The translations under genes were made by a program, and so were the position numbers. A model generated the notes under the pieces. That model ran no database searches and was not told the origin of the DNA. It saw nothing but the letters and a program-made list of their open reading frames with translations. Positions 16,743 to 25,992 of a stretch of DNA of 64,000 nucleotides are shown one piece after another. Position 1 is the first letter of the stretch. Every line of letters begins with the position of its first letter. Source of the stretch: an uncultured Pseudomonadales bacterium (GTDB lineage Bacteria > Pseudomonadota > Gammaproteobacteria > Pseudomonadales > Azotimanducaceae). The stretch covers positions 1-64,000 of the forward strand of contig CALHVX010000072.1 of NCBI GenBank assembly GCA_938036875.1, given 5' to 3'.

Positions 16743-19442
16743 ATGACCGGAATATCAAGAAACGCACTATTTGGAAAGCTCAATACACTAGCCTATAAAG
16801 GCATCGACAATGCCACCACTTTTTGCAAGCTACGCGGTAATCCTTACGTTGAATTTGTGCATTGGCTGCATCAATTGCTGCAGGAGAGTGATAGCGACCT
16901 GCACAAAATCATTGCGTTTTCAGAAATGGATGATGCACAGCTGTTGAAAGATGTGACGGCGCGATTAGACGCGTTGCCCCGGGGCGCCAGCTCGATTTCT
17001 AATTTTTCGCCGCAGATAGAGGAGGCGATTGAGCGCGCTTGGGTAGCAGGTACCTTGATGTTTGGCGAAGCGCAAGTTAGAACCTCACATCTGATTATTG
17101 GTCTACTGCAGACGCGTGGCCTGGCTAATATTCTGACGGGGATATCTAATGAATTTGACAAGATAAGCCTAGAAGGACTAATCGAAAACTACCCAAATAT
17201 TGTTGGTGGTTCAGCTGAAGCAAAGCTGCAAGCACAAGATGGAACTGCGTTGACTCAGGGCGCACAACCTGGCGAGTCGAGCAATGCCTTGGCTAATCCG
17301 GCAATGGGTAAGCAAGAAGCGTTACAACAGTTCACCGTTGACTGGACCGAGCGTGCTCGGTCTGGCGAGATGGACCCCATTGTTGGGCGAGACGACGAAA
17401 CTAGGCAACTGGTTGATATTTTGATGCGTCGCAGCCAAAACAACCCCATTCTTACCGGTGAAGCAGGTGTTGGTAAGACGGCGGTTGTTGAGGGCTTTGC
17501 CCAACGTATTGCCGCTGGCGATGTGCCACCCGCGTTAGTTAACGTGTCTTTGCTAGAGCTAGATGTTGCTCGCCTTCAAGCGGGCGCAAGCATGAAGGGC
17601 GAGTTCGAAAACCGCCTCAAGCAAGTGGTGGAAGAGGTCCAGTCGTCTGAAAAGCCCATCATCTTGTTTATCGATGAAGCGCACACCTTGATTGGTGCTG
17701 GCGGGACAGCAGGAACAGGGGATGCAGCAAACTTACTGAAGCCGGCACTTGCTCGTGGCACCTTGAGAACCATAGCAGCGACCACCTGGGCTGAGTATAA
17801 AAAGCACATCGAGAAAGACCCAGCTCTAACGCGACGTTTTCAGGTGGTCAAAGTAGAGGAGCCCGCTGAAGAAAAAGCGATTCGCATGATGCGGGCCATG
17901 TCCGGTGTGATGGAGCAGCACCACAAAGTTCAAATCTTTGATGAAGCCATTGAAGCGTCGGTGCAGCTCTCTAGTCGTTACATCCCTGCGCGCCAGTTGC
18001 CCGATAAGTCAAAATCTCTGCTGGATACCGCCTGTGCGCGTGTGGCGATCAGCCAGCATGCGACCCCAGCCCAAGTAGAAGATGCCACACGGCGCATCGA
18101 GGCGTTAGAGGTTGAACTGGAGATTGTTCATAGAGAGCGTGCGGTAGGCATAGATGTTGGTGAGCGGGAAGTGCTGGCCCAGGAGGCGCTTGAAGTTGAA
18201 GCGAGTCGCTTGGCTGCCCTGAATGAACAGTGGTCTAAAGAGCAATTGTTGATCCAAGACATTCTAGATGCGCGCTCTATGTTGCATGAGGCAAGTACCA
18301 AAGCTGATGATGCTAAGGCAGGCGATGAGTTAACTGATGAGCCAGCCATCGATCTCGAGGCGGTGCTAACCAAGCTGCAAGAGCAACAAGCAGAGCTGGT
18401 GCTGCTGCAGGGGGAAAATCCGTTGATGTCAGCGGGGGTTACCGAACAGGCAGTGGCAGCGGTGGTTGCTGATTGGACCGGTGTACCGGTTGGCCGCATG
18501 GTCAAAAATGAAATCGATACGGTGCTAACCCTACCGACCATCATATCTGAACGCATCATCGGCCAAGATCATGCTTTGGAGATCATCGCGAAACGCATTC
18601 AAACCTCACGTGCCGGCTTAGATAACCCCAACAAGCCGATCGGTGTATTCCTGCTTGCGGGTACCTCAGGTGTAGGTAAAACAGAAACTGCTTTAGCCCT
18701 CGCAGAGACGCTCTACGGCGGTGAAGACAACCTGATCACTATCAATATGAGCGAGTTTCAAGAAGCTCACACTGTATCTACTTTAAAAGGTGCACCCCCA
18801 GGATACGTGGGCTACGGAGAGGGTGGTGTGCTAACCGAAGCGGTGCGCCGTCGCCCTTACAGTGTAGTTTTGCTAGATGAAGTTGAGAAAGCGCACAGCG
18901 ACGTCCACAAAATATTTCTGCAAGTGTTTGATAAAGGCACGATGGAAGATGGAGAAGGGCGTGAAATTGACTTTCGCAACACGCTTATCATCTTGACCAC
19001 CAATGTGGGTTCGGATTTGGTAACAAATCTTTGCGCAGATCCGGAGTTGATGCCTGAACCTGAAGGTATTGCTACTGCCCTTAGAGAACCATTGCTACAG
19101 GTCTTTCCACCGGAGCTATTAGGTCGCTTGGTGGTGGTGCCTTACTATCCACTAAGTAACCCCATGATTGCAGCCATTACTAAGCTGCAACTCCAACGCA
19201 TCGAGAACCGAATTCGGGAGCAACATAAAGTGCGGTTCAGTTATGACTCGGCGGTGATTGACTTAATTCAACGTCGGTGTACGGAGCTGGCCAGTGGTGG
19301 GCGAATGATCGATAGTATTTTGACCAATACGTTGCTGCCGAGAATCAGTACCGAGTTTCTTGGGCGAATGATGGATGGGGAATCGTTGCAAGGCATAGGC
19401 GTTAGCGTCGCTGATGAAGAGTTCGTTTACACATTCGAGTAA
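16743..19442 (+). CDS. clpV: T6SS sheath-recycling AAA+ ATPase ClpV (TssH)
   Basis: An 899-residue ClpB-like ATPase with an N-terminal domain (about 1-160) and two AAA+ modules: Walker A GEAGVGKTA with FIDEAHTLIGAGG, and Walker A GTSGVGKTE with VVLLDEVEKAHSD, separated by a coiled-coil middle domain. ClpV takes apart contracted TssBC sheath in the cytoplasm. The frame is open 17 codons further upstream into tssG, but the ATG at 16743, preceded by AAGGAG, starts the conserved N-terminus. In HSI-I the next gene is vgrG1; here it is a pentapeptide-repeat gene. Confidence 0.97.
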   Translation: MTGISRNALFGKLNTLAYKGIDNATTFCKLRGNPYVEFVHWLHQLLQESDSDLHKIIAFSEMDDAQLLKDVTARLDALPRGASSISNFSPQIEEAIERAWVAGTLMFGEAQVRTSHLIIGLLQTRGLANILTGISNEFDKISLEGLIENYPNIVGGSAEAKLQAQDGTALTQGAQPGESSNALANPAMGKQEALQQFTVDWTERARSGEMDPIVGRDDETRQLVDILMRRSQNNPILTGEAGVGKTAVVEGFAQRIAAGDVPPALVNVSLLELDVARLQAGASMKGEFENRLKQVVEEVQSSEKPIILFIDEAHTLIGAGGTAGTGDAANLLKPALARGTLRTIAATTWAEYKKHIEKDPALTRRFQVVKVEEPAEEKAIRMMRAMSGVMEQHHKVQIFDEAIEASVQLSSRYIPARQLPDKSKSLLDTACARVAISQHATPAQVEDATRRIEALEVELEIVHRERAVGIDVGEREVLAQEALEVEASRLAALNEQWSKEQLLIQDILDARSMLHEASTKADDAKAGDELTDEPAIDLEAVLTKLQEQQAELVLLQGENPLMSAGVTEQAVAAVVADWTGVPVGRMVKNEIDTVLTLPTIISERIIGQDHALEIIAKRIQTSRAGLDNPNKPIGVFLLAGTSGVGKTETALALAETLYGGEDNLITINMSEFQEAHTVSTLKGAPPGYVGYGEGGVLTEAVRRRPYSVVLLDEVEKAHSDVHKIFLQVFDKGTMEDGEGREIDFRNTLIILTTNVGSDLVTNLCADPELMPEPEGIATALREPLLQVFPPELLGRLVVVPYYPLSNPMIAAITKLQLQRIENRIREQHKVRFSYDSAVIDLIQRRCTELASGGRMIDSILTNTLLPRISTEFLGRMMDGESLQGIGVSVADEEFVYTFE

Positions 19443-19575
19443 GGAAGTAGCGGACCTAAAGGTTGCGTTCCAAGTGGACGAAGAATGGAATGCAATGGCT
19501 TAGCCAAGAACTGATCGGGCTTATGATCGAAATTGGTCTGGATCGGTATGCTTGTCGCAACGAGGGGTAAAGCCA

Positions 19576-20517
19576 TTGCTTGACTCTGATTACATAAATT
19601 CTCGGGCCTATTTTATCGGATTGCTGGCTGGGTCAGCACCGATTGCAGAAATGCGCTTCCAGGATGTTGATTTGTCAGAACTTGATATGACCGGCATTAG
19701 TTTCACGAATTGTGTATTCGAGAGAGTTAATTTTTCGAAGAGCAAGCTCGGATCGGCTAACTTGGATGGTTGTCGCATGGTAGAAGTAGAATTGGGCAGT
19801 GTGGATATGGCGCAGTCGGTTTGTTCAGATCTTAGTATTGAAACGTCTAGGCTCGCTGCTTCTTGCTGGGCGGGCTCAAAGATATCCGGCTTTCGAGTGT
19901 CAGACACGGATTTGAATCAGGCGAGTTTTCGTGCCGCTGTGCTTGGTGCTGCTGAGTTCACAAATTGTAGTTTGATGGGTGCTTGCTTTGATACGGCGAC
20001 TTTGCCGAACGCCGTTCTTCGTGGGCTAGACGCTAAAGGTGCTAAATTTTTTCAGGCGAATTTATCGGGTTCTGATGTTTTTCGCTGCGACTTTAATCGT
20101 GGTCAATTTGTTGATGCAAAGCTGGAGGCAATGACGGTTGAAAACTCAAAAATTTCCCAAGCGCAGTTTCATAAAGCGAATTGTTGTGACAGCAAATGGT
20201 TCTCTACGCAGCTGGTTGAGACTCAGTTCAATCGAGCGAATTTTGAACGCGCGCAGCTTGTAGATTGTGAGCTTAGTGAGGCGAACATGGATCGTGTGAA
20301 CGGCATCTCTTGCCTGTTTGACCGCAGCAAGCTCAACCAATGTGTTCTTACCAACGCTAATTTCATGTGTTCATCGTTTAACGAGGTAAGCTTGTTCGGT
20401 GCAAAGTTGGATGGATCGAATTTTTTAGGGGCGAGCTTCTCATCGGCCCAGGTTGATGATCGGACCTCTCTTGTTGGTTCGGAAATTGAACAAGAAGTTT
20501 TAAACAAGAAGGCCTAA
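19576..20517 (+). CDS. Pentapeptide-repeat protein in the position of vgrG
   Basis: About 313 residues, almost entirely pentapeptide repeats of A(N/D)LXX type (for example LGSANLDGCRM, ANLSGSDVFRCDFN, ANFERAQLVDCELSEANM). Such repeats fold into a right-handed beta helix. No signal peptide is seen. A TTG start at 19576 is favoured because GAGGGG lies 8 bases upstream; another TTG at 19552 is possible. Pentapeptide proteins occur in some T6SS loci (TagA/TagB types), but this one lacks a partner domain. It is 133 bp after clpV, where HSI-I has vgrG1. A structural, adaptor or effector-related role is inference. Confidence 0.8.
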   Translation: MLDSDYINSRAYFIGLLAGSAPIAEMRFQDVDLSELDMTGISFTNCVFERVNFSKSKLGSANLDGCRMVEVELGSVDMAQSVCSDLSIETSRLAASCWAGSKISGFRVSDTDLNQASFRAAVLGAAEFTNCSLMGACFDTATLPNAVLRGLDAKGAKFFQANLSGSDVFRCDFNRGQFVDAKLEAMTVENSKISQAQFHKANCCDSKWFSTQLVETQFNRANFERAQLVDCELSEANMDRVNGISCLFDRSKLNQCVLTNANFMCSSFNEVSLFGAKLDGSNFLGASFSSAQVDDRTSLVGSEIEQEVLNKKA

Positions 20518-20540
20518 ACAAGAAGTTCTAAACAAGATGG
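20491..20540. repeat. 14-bp tandem repeat straddling the stop of the pentapeptide-repeat gene
   Basis: The units are 20491-20504, 20505-20518 and 20519-20532 (CAAGAAGKYYTAAA), with a partial fourth at 20533-20540. The stop codon of the gene lies in unit two. Because the unit length is not a multiple of three, changes in copy number would alter the reading frame of the last codons. Confidence 0.8.
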
Positions 20541-20717
20541 TGCTAGGAAAGTAAGAATATTGCTCCGCTTCGGCTTTTTTACTGCCTGTGTCTTACAGGT
20601 TACACCCATAAAAGTTTGCTTCCCTTAGGCTGTTAACTCTTGGGGCGCAGAATTTGAGGCGATCCCAAAATTAGGCTTCTGGCCTTTCATATTAGTCCGA
20701 ATTGCACTATAAGGAAT

Positions 20718-21117
20718 ATGCAACTGTTTGATTTAGATACCGTTGTTAGGAAGGTAAGCTCGGCCAACAGCGTTTGGGCGCTGATAGGCCTTCCTGTCCT
20801 TTGTGTAGCTGTAGCCTTGGTGAGCAATAAAGACTATGAATCGACCAAAAATCGAAGAAGTAAATTACTACGATTTTATCGCCCGTTTGAAGACGGCGAC
20901 AGCGCGTGGACATCGGGTAGAGAAGTCCGATCAGCCTGCATGGGATACCTATGTCAGCGATAACAAAATAAACGAGGTGGCCATGGCTTCTTGGGGACGG
21001 TCCAAGTTTGGGGAGACCGACCCGGTTATTATTAACGATGGAAGTGCTTGGCAGGGTTACTACGTTTACTCGAAAACGGAAGAAGCCTGTTTAAAGTGGG
21101 TCAAACCCGATACTTAG
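20718..21117 (+). pseudogene. Small locus in two overlapping frames; frameshifted gene or two tiny genes
   Basis: One frame opens at ATG 20718 (AAGGA 2 bases upstream) and encodes a short N-terminus with one membrane segment (VWALIGLPVLCVAVALV), then continues to 20963 as unlikely-looking sequence. A second frame opens at ATG 20836 and encodes 93 soluble residues to 21117 (MNRPKIEEVNYYDFIARLK... ending WQGYYVYSKTEEACLKWVKP), which look like real protein. The two overlap by 128 bp and are offset by one base. Either a membrane-anchored protein has suffered a frameshift, or the second frame alone is the gene. No family was recognised. The position between the pentapeptide gene and fha fits an accessory, effector or immunity role, but nothing shows it. 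Confidence 0.45.
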
Positions 21118-21194
21118 CTGCGTGTAGCTGAAGCCCCAGCAGCGCGCGTACGAGGCTAGCCTGCTTGGCTGCCGACTAAACGTAGGTAGAGATT

Positions 21195-22604
21195 GTGCTG
21201 CGACTGAGACTACGAAGAATTGATGATGATGGTCCGGTTGATCTGCCAGAGGTTGTTTGCGCAAAGCAGCCGTTGGTTCTGGGTCGTAACACCTCCAGCG
21301 ATGTTGTTCTGCCAGATCCCGATCGCCTAGTATCCAGCGCACATGCTCTGATTGAGCCTGCCGGTGAGGGTTACCAGGTGGTGGATACCAGCGTCAACGG
21401 CATATTGCTGAATCAAGAGAAGCTTCCAAGTAACACGCCAACACCTTTGGTTAGCGGCGATGTTATTCAAATTATGCGCTATGAGCTGACCGTTGAGGCT
21501 GAATCCGTTGTGCAAAGCTCCGCTAACCTTGATGTTAGTAGTGCCAGCGCATCTGCTGGTGCGGTCGCTCAGGACCCGTTAGCGCTGTTGGATGCTGAGC
21601 TTACCCCCGCTGGAATCAACACGGGCAATATCAATACCGAGGACATTAGCGAATTGCTCGCGGGTGGTATATTGGGCGATGCCTCAGATGGGGGCGCTGC
21701 TGAGCCTGAATCAGCGGTTGATTCCTTGCATCAAGGCTCTGATCTTGAATCCCTATTTATTGCGCCGCAGCCCCAGCTTGATCCCGCGCTGATTAAATCG
21801 GCTGGTGGCGATGAACAAGCGCTTGATTGGTGGCAAGAGGATGCGCCTGCCGACTCGGCAACGCCGCAGGCTGACCCTTTTGGCCCGCTATCGACCCCTT
21901 CGCTTGCAGCGGATGAGGCGTCACTTGGTGAACCCCCGGCGGAGATCAAGCCCGCGATAGACAGGATGCCTGAACTGGTCGACCCCCAGCCTTCGCCGTC
22001 GCCAACCACAGCGGATAGGAACCAAGCACCAAACCCATTGGATGGGCCGGCGGCTGTTGGGCTCGACTCCTTGTTGGCTGGCCTAGGGTTACCCCCTGGA
22101 ACGCAGCTAACGGACAACCAGCTCGGGCAGCTGGGTGAGGTGGTCCGTCTTTTGCTGCAGGGTGTTATCGCCTCGGTGCGCACACGAGCTGAGGTTAAGA
22201 ACCAGCTGCGGATGGTGCGAACCGTGCTGCAAGCAAATGACAATAACCCGTTGAAAGTTGCCGTTGATGTGCCAGATGCGCTTGAGCTGCTGTTCTTAAG
22301 ACCTCGCTCTGGCTTTTTAGATGCGGTAACCGCCACCAAAGCCACGATGGACGATCTAAGCGCGCATGAGCTGGCGATGCTGGCTGGGTTTCGCCAAGCA
22401 ACCCGAGATCTTCGCAGCAAGATCTCGCCTAACGAGATTGAAGAGAGCTTTGACTCCGCGCTGCTCAGCGTGGTGGGTAAACACCGCTTTTGGGATCGCT
22501 ATGTAGAGCTATATGAACGCTTCTGTCGTGAAGATGACTATCTTGATGAGACTTTTGCTTCAGCCTACGACGAAATGATCCGCCAGCTTGAACCCAAGGC
22601 ATAG
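21195..22604 (+). CDS. tagH: T6SS FHA-domain scaffold TagH/Fha
   Basis: A 469-residue protein. The N-terminal 100 residues are an FHA domain (LVLGRNTSSDVVLPD, VSSAHALIE, VDTSVNGILLNQ), which binds phosphothreonine. A long acidic, Pro/Ala-rich linker follows (about 110-280), then a helical C-terminal T6SS-FHA domain (about 285-469). In HSI-I, Fha1 is phosphorylated by PpkA and promotes system assembly; PppA reverses this. It starts with GTG at 21195, 77 bp after the small locus, and begins the second half of the T6SS operon. The threonines of the N-terminal linker are candidate phosphorylation sites. Confidence 0.92.
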   Translation: MLRLRLRRIDDDGPVDLPEVVCAKQPLVLGRNTSSDVVLPDPDRLVSSAHALIEPAGEGYQVVDTSVNGILLNQEKLPSNTPTPLVSGDVIQIMRYELTVEAESVVQSSANLDVSSASASAGAVAQDPLALLDAELTPAGINTGNINTEDISELLAGGILGDASDGGAAEPESAVDSLHQGSDLESLFIAPQPQLDPALIKSAGGDEQALDWWQEDAPADSATPQADPFGPLSTPSLAADEASLGEPPAEIKPAIDRMPELVDPQPSPSPTTADRNQAPNPLDGPAAVGLDSLLAGLGLPPGTQLTDNQLGQLGEVVRLLLQGVIASVRTRAEVKNQLRMVRTVLQANDNNPLKVAVDVPDALELLFLRPRSGFLDAVTATKATMDDLSAHELAMLAGFRQATRDLRSKISPNEIEESFDSALLSVVGKHRFWDRYVELYERFCREDDYLDETFASAYDEMIRQLEPKA

Positions 22605-22653
22605 GGTGAGATCTCCAATGAAATAGACGCAGCCATAGCTTTAGGGGGAAACC

Positions 22654-23262
22654 ATGCGGTGGATACACAGTGAGAGTTACCAACGCCAAGACCGATCTCC
22701 TAAGCTTGAGAAGCGCTCTATGCCTCGCTCTGGTCATGGTCTCGTTGGCGCTGGCCGACTTGGTGATCAATTTCCTACCCTGTGGTTTGCCAGCTTGATG
22801 TTGTTGGCATTGGTTGCCGGTTGTGCCGGTGGCCCGCCGGAACCTAAACCCTTGCCGCTACAATTTGTTGCCGCGCCTGACTTGAATGCTAGGAAGTCAG
22901 GTGAGGGGCAGAATGTCGACGTGATGGTTGTGCAGCTTGTTGATTTAGACACCTTCTCCAAGATTGACCTGCTTGACCTCTATCCCACCAAAGCCGCGGC
23001 GGAAGCTGCCTTAGGTAGCTCGTTACTCAGTATCTCCCGCTATCAATTTACGCCTGATGAGAAGCGCACCCTTGAGCTTCAAGTAGATCCAAAGGCTCGC
23101 TTTCTTGGGGTTGTGGTTGCCTATGAGCAATATCAAATCGCCACTTGGCGCGCCTCTCTGCAACTGCAGGACGACACCTTGAAAGACAAAATGTTGTTTC
23201 GTAACAAACAGGTGAAAGTTGCATTGGGTTCATTGACCGTTGCTATGCAACTTGAAAAATAG
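22654..23262 (+). CDS. tssJ: T6SS outer-membrane lipoprotein TssJ
   Basis: A TssJ-type lipoprotein: LMLLALVAGC lipobox, then a beta-rich domain (LQFVAAPDLNARKSGEGQNV, DVMVVQLVDLDTFSKIDLLD, RFLGVVVAYEQYQIATWR). TssJ anchors TssM to the outer membrane. The ATG at 22654 has the strong site AGGGGG 5 bases upstream, but gives an unusually long region of about 45 residues before the hydrophobic core; ATG 22720 would give a normal signal peptide with a weaker site. The gene follows tagH by 49 bp and precedes tssK. Confidence 0.9.
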   Translation: MRWIHSESYQRQDRSPKLEKRSMPRSGHGLVGAGRLGDQFPTLWFASLMLLALVAGCAGGPPEPKPLPLQFVAAPDLNARKSGEGQNVDVMVVQLVDLDTFSKIDLLDLYPTKAAAEAALGSSLLSISRYQFTPDEKRTLELQVDPKARFLGVVVAYEQYQIATWRASLQLQDDTLKDKMLFRNKQVKVALGSLTVAMQLEK

Positions 23263-23275
23263 AGCGGAGCAACAC

Positions 23276-24619
23276 ATGTCTCACAAGAACAAGGTGGTAT
23301 GGACCGAAGGGCTGTTTCTAAAACCTCAGCACTTTCAGCAAGAGCGGCGTTATCTCGAAAACATAGTGCACGCACGTAATCGCAGTACAACCAGCTATGG
23401 CTGGGGCTTCACCCGGCTGGATATCGATGCAGACTTGCTCGCCATTGGTAAATTGGGTATTGCGCGGGCGGAAGGCGTTTTTCCGGACGGTTCGGTTTTT
23501 TCGCTGCCCGGCGATGACATCATGCCTACAGCATTGGACATAGATGCCGAGACTAAGGGGGTTATGTGTTACCTGTGCATTCCAGCGAAAGCGGTTGGGC
23601 AACAGGAAATTCCCGTTGCTAGTGAGCATAACCAATTGTCGCGCTACGGTGTGCGCGAGCTAGATGTGCGCGACGAGGCCAGTGATCAGGCAATAAACAC
23701 AGCGCTGCTGCAGGTTGCCGGGATTAAGGCGGAGCTGCGTTTGCAAGGCCAGGAGCTTGAAGGCTATAACTGCTTGGGTGTTGCGTTGGTGGTTGAAAGG
23801 CGGGCAGACGGTCAAATCCAGCTTGATGAATCCTACATAGCGCCCAGCTTAGATTGTGCGCATAGCGCTCCCTTAACCGGCATGTTAAACGAAGCCGCCG
23901 GCTTGCTTAAGCATCGCGGCGATGAGCTGGCGAATCGAGTGTCGCTCAGTGGTCGAGGTGGCGCCGCTGAGGTGAGCGATTTCTTGCTGTTGCAAACGGT
24001 TAATCGCTATCAACCGTTGGTGGAGCATCTGAGCCAGGCAAGCGCTGTTCACCCAGAGCGCGTTTACCGTCAGTTTCTAGAGATAGCGGGTGACCTTGCC
24101 ACCTTTACCGCTGAAGGCAAACGCCCAAACGTCTACCCAGCCTACGACCACGACAACTTGCAGCTTACGTTGGATCGAGTTTTGGTAGACATGCGTGTCG
24201 CCTTGAGCATGGTTCTGGAACAACGGGCCATTAATATTGCCCTCACTGAACATCAGGCTGGTCGTTTGTACTCTGGTAACTTAGGGGACACCACATTGGT
24301 GGATACCGCCACCTTGGTTCTGGCAGTCGCAGCGGATGCGCCTGCGGATCAGATTCGCCAACACTTCCCCGGCCTGGTGAAGGTTGCGGCGCGAGAAGAG
24401 TTGCAAGAGCTGGTCTCAAAATTGCTGCCTGGTATTCCGGTTGCGCCGCTCTCGGTAGCCCCGCGACAAATCCCTTACCACGCAGGCAACAGCTATTTTG
24501 AGTTGGACTCAAAATCGGAGTTGTGCCAAGCGCTCAAAAACACCGGTGGTTTAGCCATTCATTGCGGCCGTGACTTTCCTGGGCTCAAGCTTGAACTTTG
24601 GGCGATCAAGAGTAACTAG
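23276..24619 (+). CDS. tssK: T6SS baseplate-membrane connector TssK
   Basis: A 447-residue protein with the family start KVVWTEGLFLKPQHFQQERR, and the central motifs VEHLSQASAVHPERVYRQFLEIAGDLATF and YDHDNLQLTLDRVL. TssK trimers join the baseplate to TssL and TssM of the membrane complex. The frame is open 12 codons upstream inside tssJ, but ATG 23276 with GGAG upstream matches the conserved N-terminus. tssL follows after 2 bp. Confidence 0.95.
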   Translation: MSHKNKVVWTEGLFLKPQHFQQERRYLENIVHARNRSTTSYGWGFTRLDIDADLLAIGKLGIARAEGVFPDGSVFSLPGDDIMPTALDIDAETKGVMCYLCIPAKAVGQQEIPVASEHNQLSRYGVRELDVRDEASDQAINTALLQVAGIKAELRLQGQELEGYNCLGVALVVERRADGQIQLDESYIAPSLDCAHSAPLTGMLNEAAGLLKHRGDELANRVSLSGRGGAAEVSDFLLLQTVNRYQPLVEHLSQASAVHPERVYRQFLEIAGDLATFTAEGKRPNVYPAYDHDNLQLTLDRVLVDMRVALSMVLEQRAINIALTEHQAGRLYSGNLGDTTLVDTATLVLAVAADAPADQIRQHFPGLVKVAAREELQELVSKLLPGIPVAPLSVAPRQIPYHAGNSYFELDSKSELCQALKNTGGLAIHCGRDFPGLKLELWAIKSN

Positions 24620-24621
24620 CC

Positions 24622-25992
24622 ATGTCTGATGATCCTTTTGCGCCAGTACCCCCTAAACCCGGTTCGCACCCCCAGGCTACCGTGCTCAAGCCGGCACCTG
24701 GCGGCCGTGGTCCCACTAATTCGACCTTTAGTCCGGCTCAAGATCTCGCTCAACAGCAGGAGCCGCAAACGGTCGGTCAGCCCGCAATGCCATTTGACGA
24801 GGTGGCCGCCGAATTTGGTGCAGTGGATGCCACCGGTGCAAATCCGATACTTGCGGCTGCTACCCAGCTATTGGCACTTGCGGGGCAACTACGACATAGC
24901 TCGAACTATGCGGACGTGGATGGGTTGTTCCGACAGCTGTGCCAAGAGGTTCGGGTGTTTGAAGCGCAACTCAACGCGCAAAAAGCATCTCCCGAAGAAA
25001 TTTCCATCGCGCGTTACACCCTTTGTGGGTTTCTTGATGAAGCGATTTTAAATACGCCCTGGGGCGGTGACAGTGGCTGGGGTAGTCGCACATTGTTGGC
25101 AGAGTTTCACAACGAAGTGGACGCCGGGGAAAAAGTCTTTGCCATTCTTGATCGCATAAAGCCGGATCCAGCACGTTATCTGCAATTGCTGGAGCTTATT
25201 TATGTGTGCTTGTCGCTTGGTTTTCAAGGCAAGTATCGACGTCAGGAGCGCGGTTTTGATGAGTTGGACCGCCTGCGCGTTGACCTAGCCGCACTAATTG
25301 CTCGCCAGCGTGGACCTTATGAGCCGGAGCTCTCTGGACGTTGGCAAGGCGCCACAGCACTACGCCCAAAATTTACGCGGTTTGTACCAATTTGGGTTGT
25401 GGTGGCTGGTTTGGGCCTTGTGTTGCTGCTGGTCTTTGGCGGTTTGTTGCGTTGGTTGTATAGCGATTCGGACCCGGTGATGCGTGATGTGAACGAGATG
25501 GGTCGCTATCTCGACCCGGTTATTGCGGAACGTATCGATCTAGCGCCGGCAAAAGCGGAACCTATGTTGGTTGAACAGTTACAAGCCGCTATCCGCCAAG
25601 GGTTGCTTGAGGCTGGTGCTCACAACAACGCGGTGGTGGTTCGCGGTCTATTTGCCAGTGGCTCAATTGCTTTAGAAGATGATAATGCAGCGCTTCTGGC
25701 GGTGTCCAAAGCGCTCACCTCCATGCGTGGCAATGTTCGGGTTACAGGACACACCGACAACGTGCCTATACGGACGCTGCGTTTTCCGTCCAACTGGGAG
25801 TTGTCTGAGGCCAGAGCTGGTTCTGTGCGTGACTATTTGGTCGGTGCGGGGGTGGCTGAGCAGCGTTTGCTTGCCGAAGCGAGAGCGGATACACAACCGG
25901 TATGTGGTCAATGTAATCAGTCAGATTCTGCGGAGCGAGCAAAGAATCGACGGGTAGAAATTGAATTGCTACCAGGAGCAGGGCGCCAATGA
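24622..25992 (+). CDS. tssL: T6SS inner-membrane protein TssL with OmpA-like peptidoglycan-binding domain
   Basis: A 456-residue fusion. Residues about 65-255 are the cytoplasmic DotU domain (YTLCGFLDEAILNTPWG, LLELIYVCLSLGFQGKYR). A single membrane segment follows (WVVVAGLGLVLLLVFGGLL). The C-terminal part, about 330-456, is an OmpA domain (VTGHTDNVPI, NWELSEARAGSVRDYLV, AKNRRVEIELL), which binds peptidoglycan in the periplasm. The N-terminal 60 residues are Pro/Gln-rich. This extended form of TssL is one known variant; it secures the complex without a separate TagL. It overlaps tssM by 4 bp. Confidence 0.95.
   Translation: MSDDPFAPVPPKPGSHPQATVLKPAPGGRGPTNSTFSPAQDLAQQQEPQTVGQPAMPFDEVAAEFGAVDATGANPILAAATQLLALAGQLRHSSNYADVDGLFRQLCQEVRVFEAQLNAQKASPEEISIARYTLCGFLDEAILNTPWGGDSGWGSRTLLAEFHNEVDAGEKVFAILDRIKPDPARYLQLLELIYVCLSLGFQGKYRRQERGFDELDRLRVDLAALIARQRGPYEPELSGRWQGATALRPKFTRFVPIWVVVAGLGLVLLLVFGGLLRWLYSDSDPVMRDVNEMGRYLDPVIAERIDLAPAKAEPMLVEQLQAAIRQGLLEAGAHNNAVVVRGLFASGSIALEDDNAALLAVSKALTSMRGNVRVTGHTDNVPIRTLRFPSNWELSEARAGSVRDYLVGAGVAEQRLLAEARADTQPVCGQCNQSDSAERAKNRRVEIELLPGAGRQ

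Noticed and set aside
20560-20585. Possible terminator after the pentapeptide-repeat gene (CCGCTTCGG followed by a T-run).
   Set aside because: The stem has only three solid base pairs; too weak to list as a feature.
21731-22420. Minus-strand open frame of 229 codons inside tagH.
   Set aside because: Serine-rich shadow of the Ala/Pro-rich linker of tagH; no start signal or family match.
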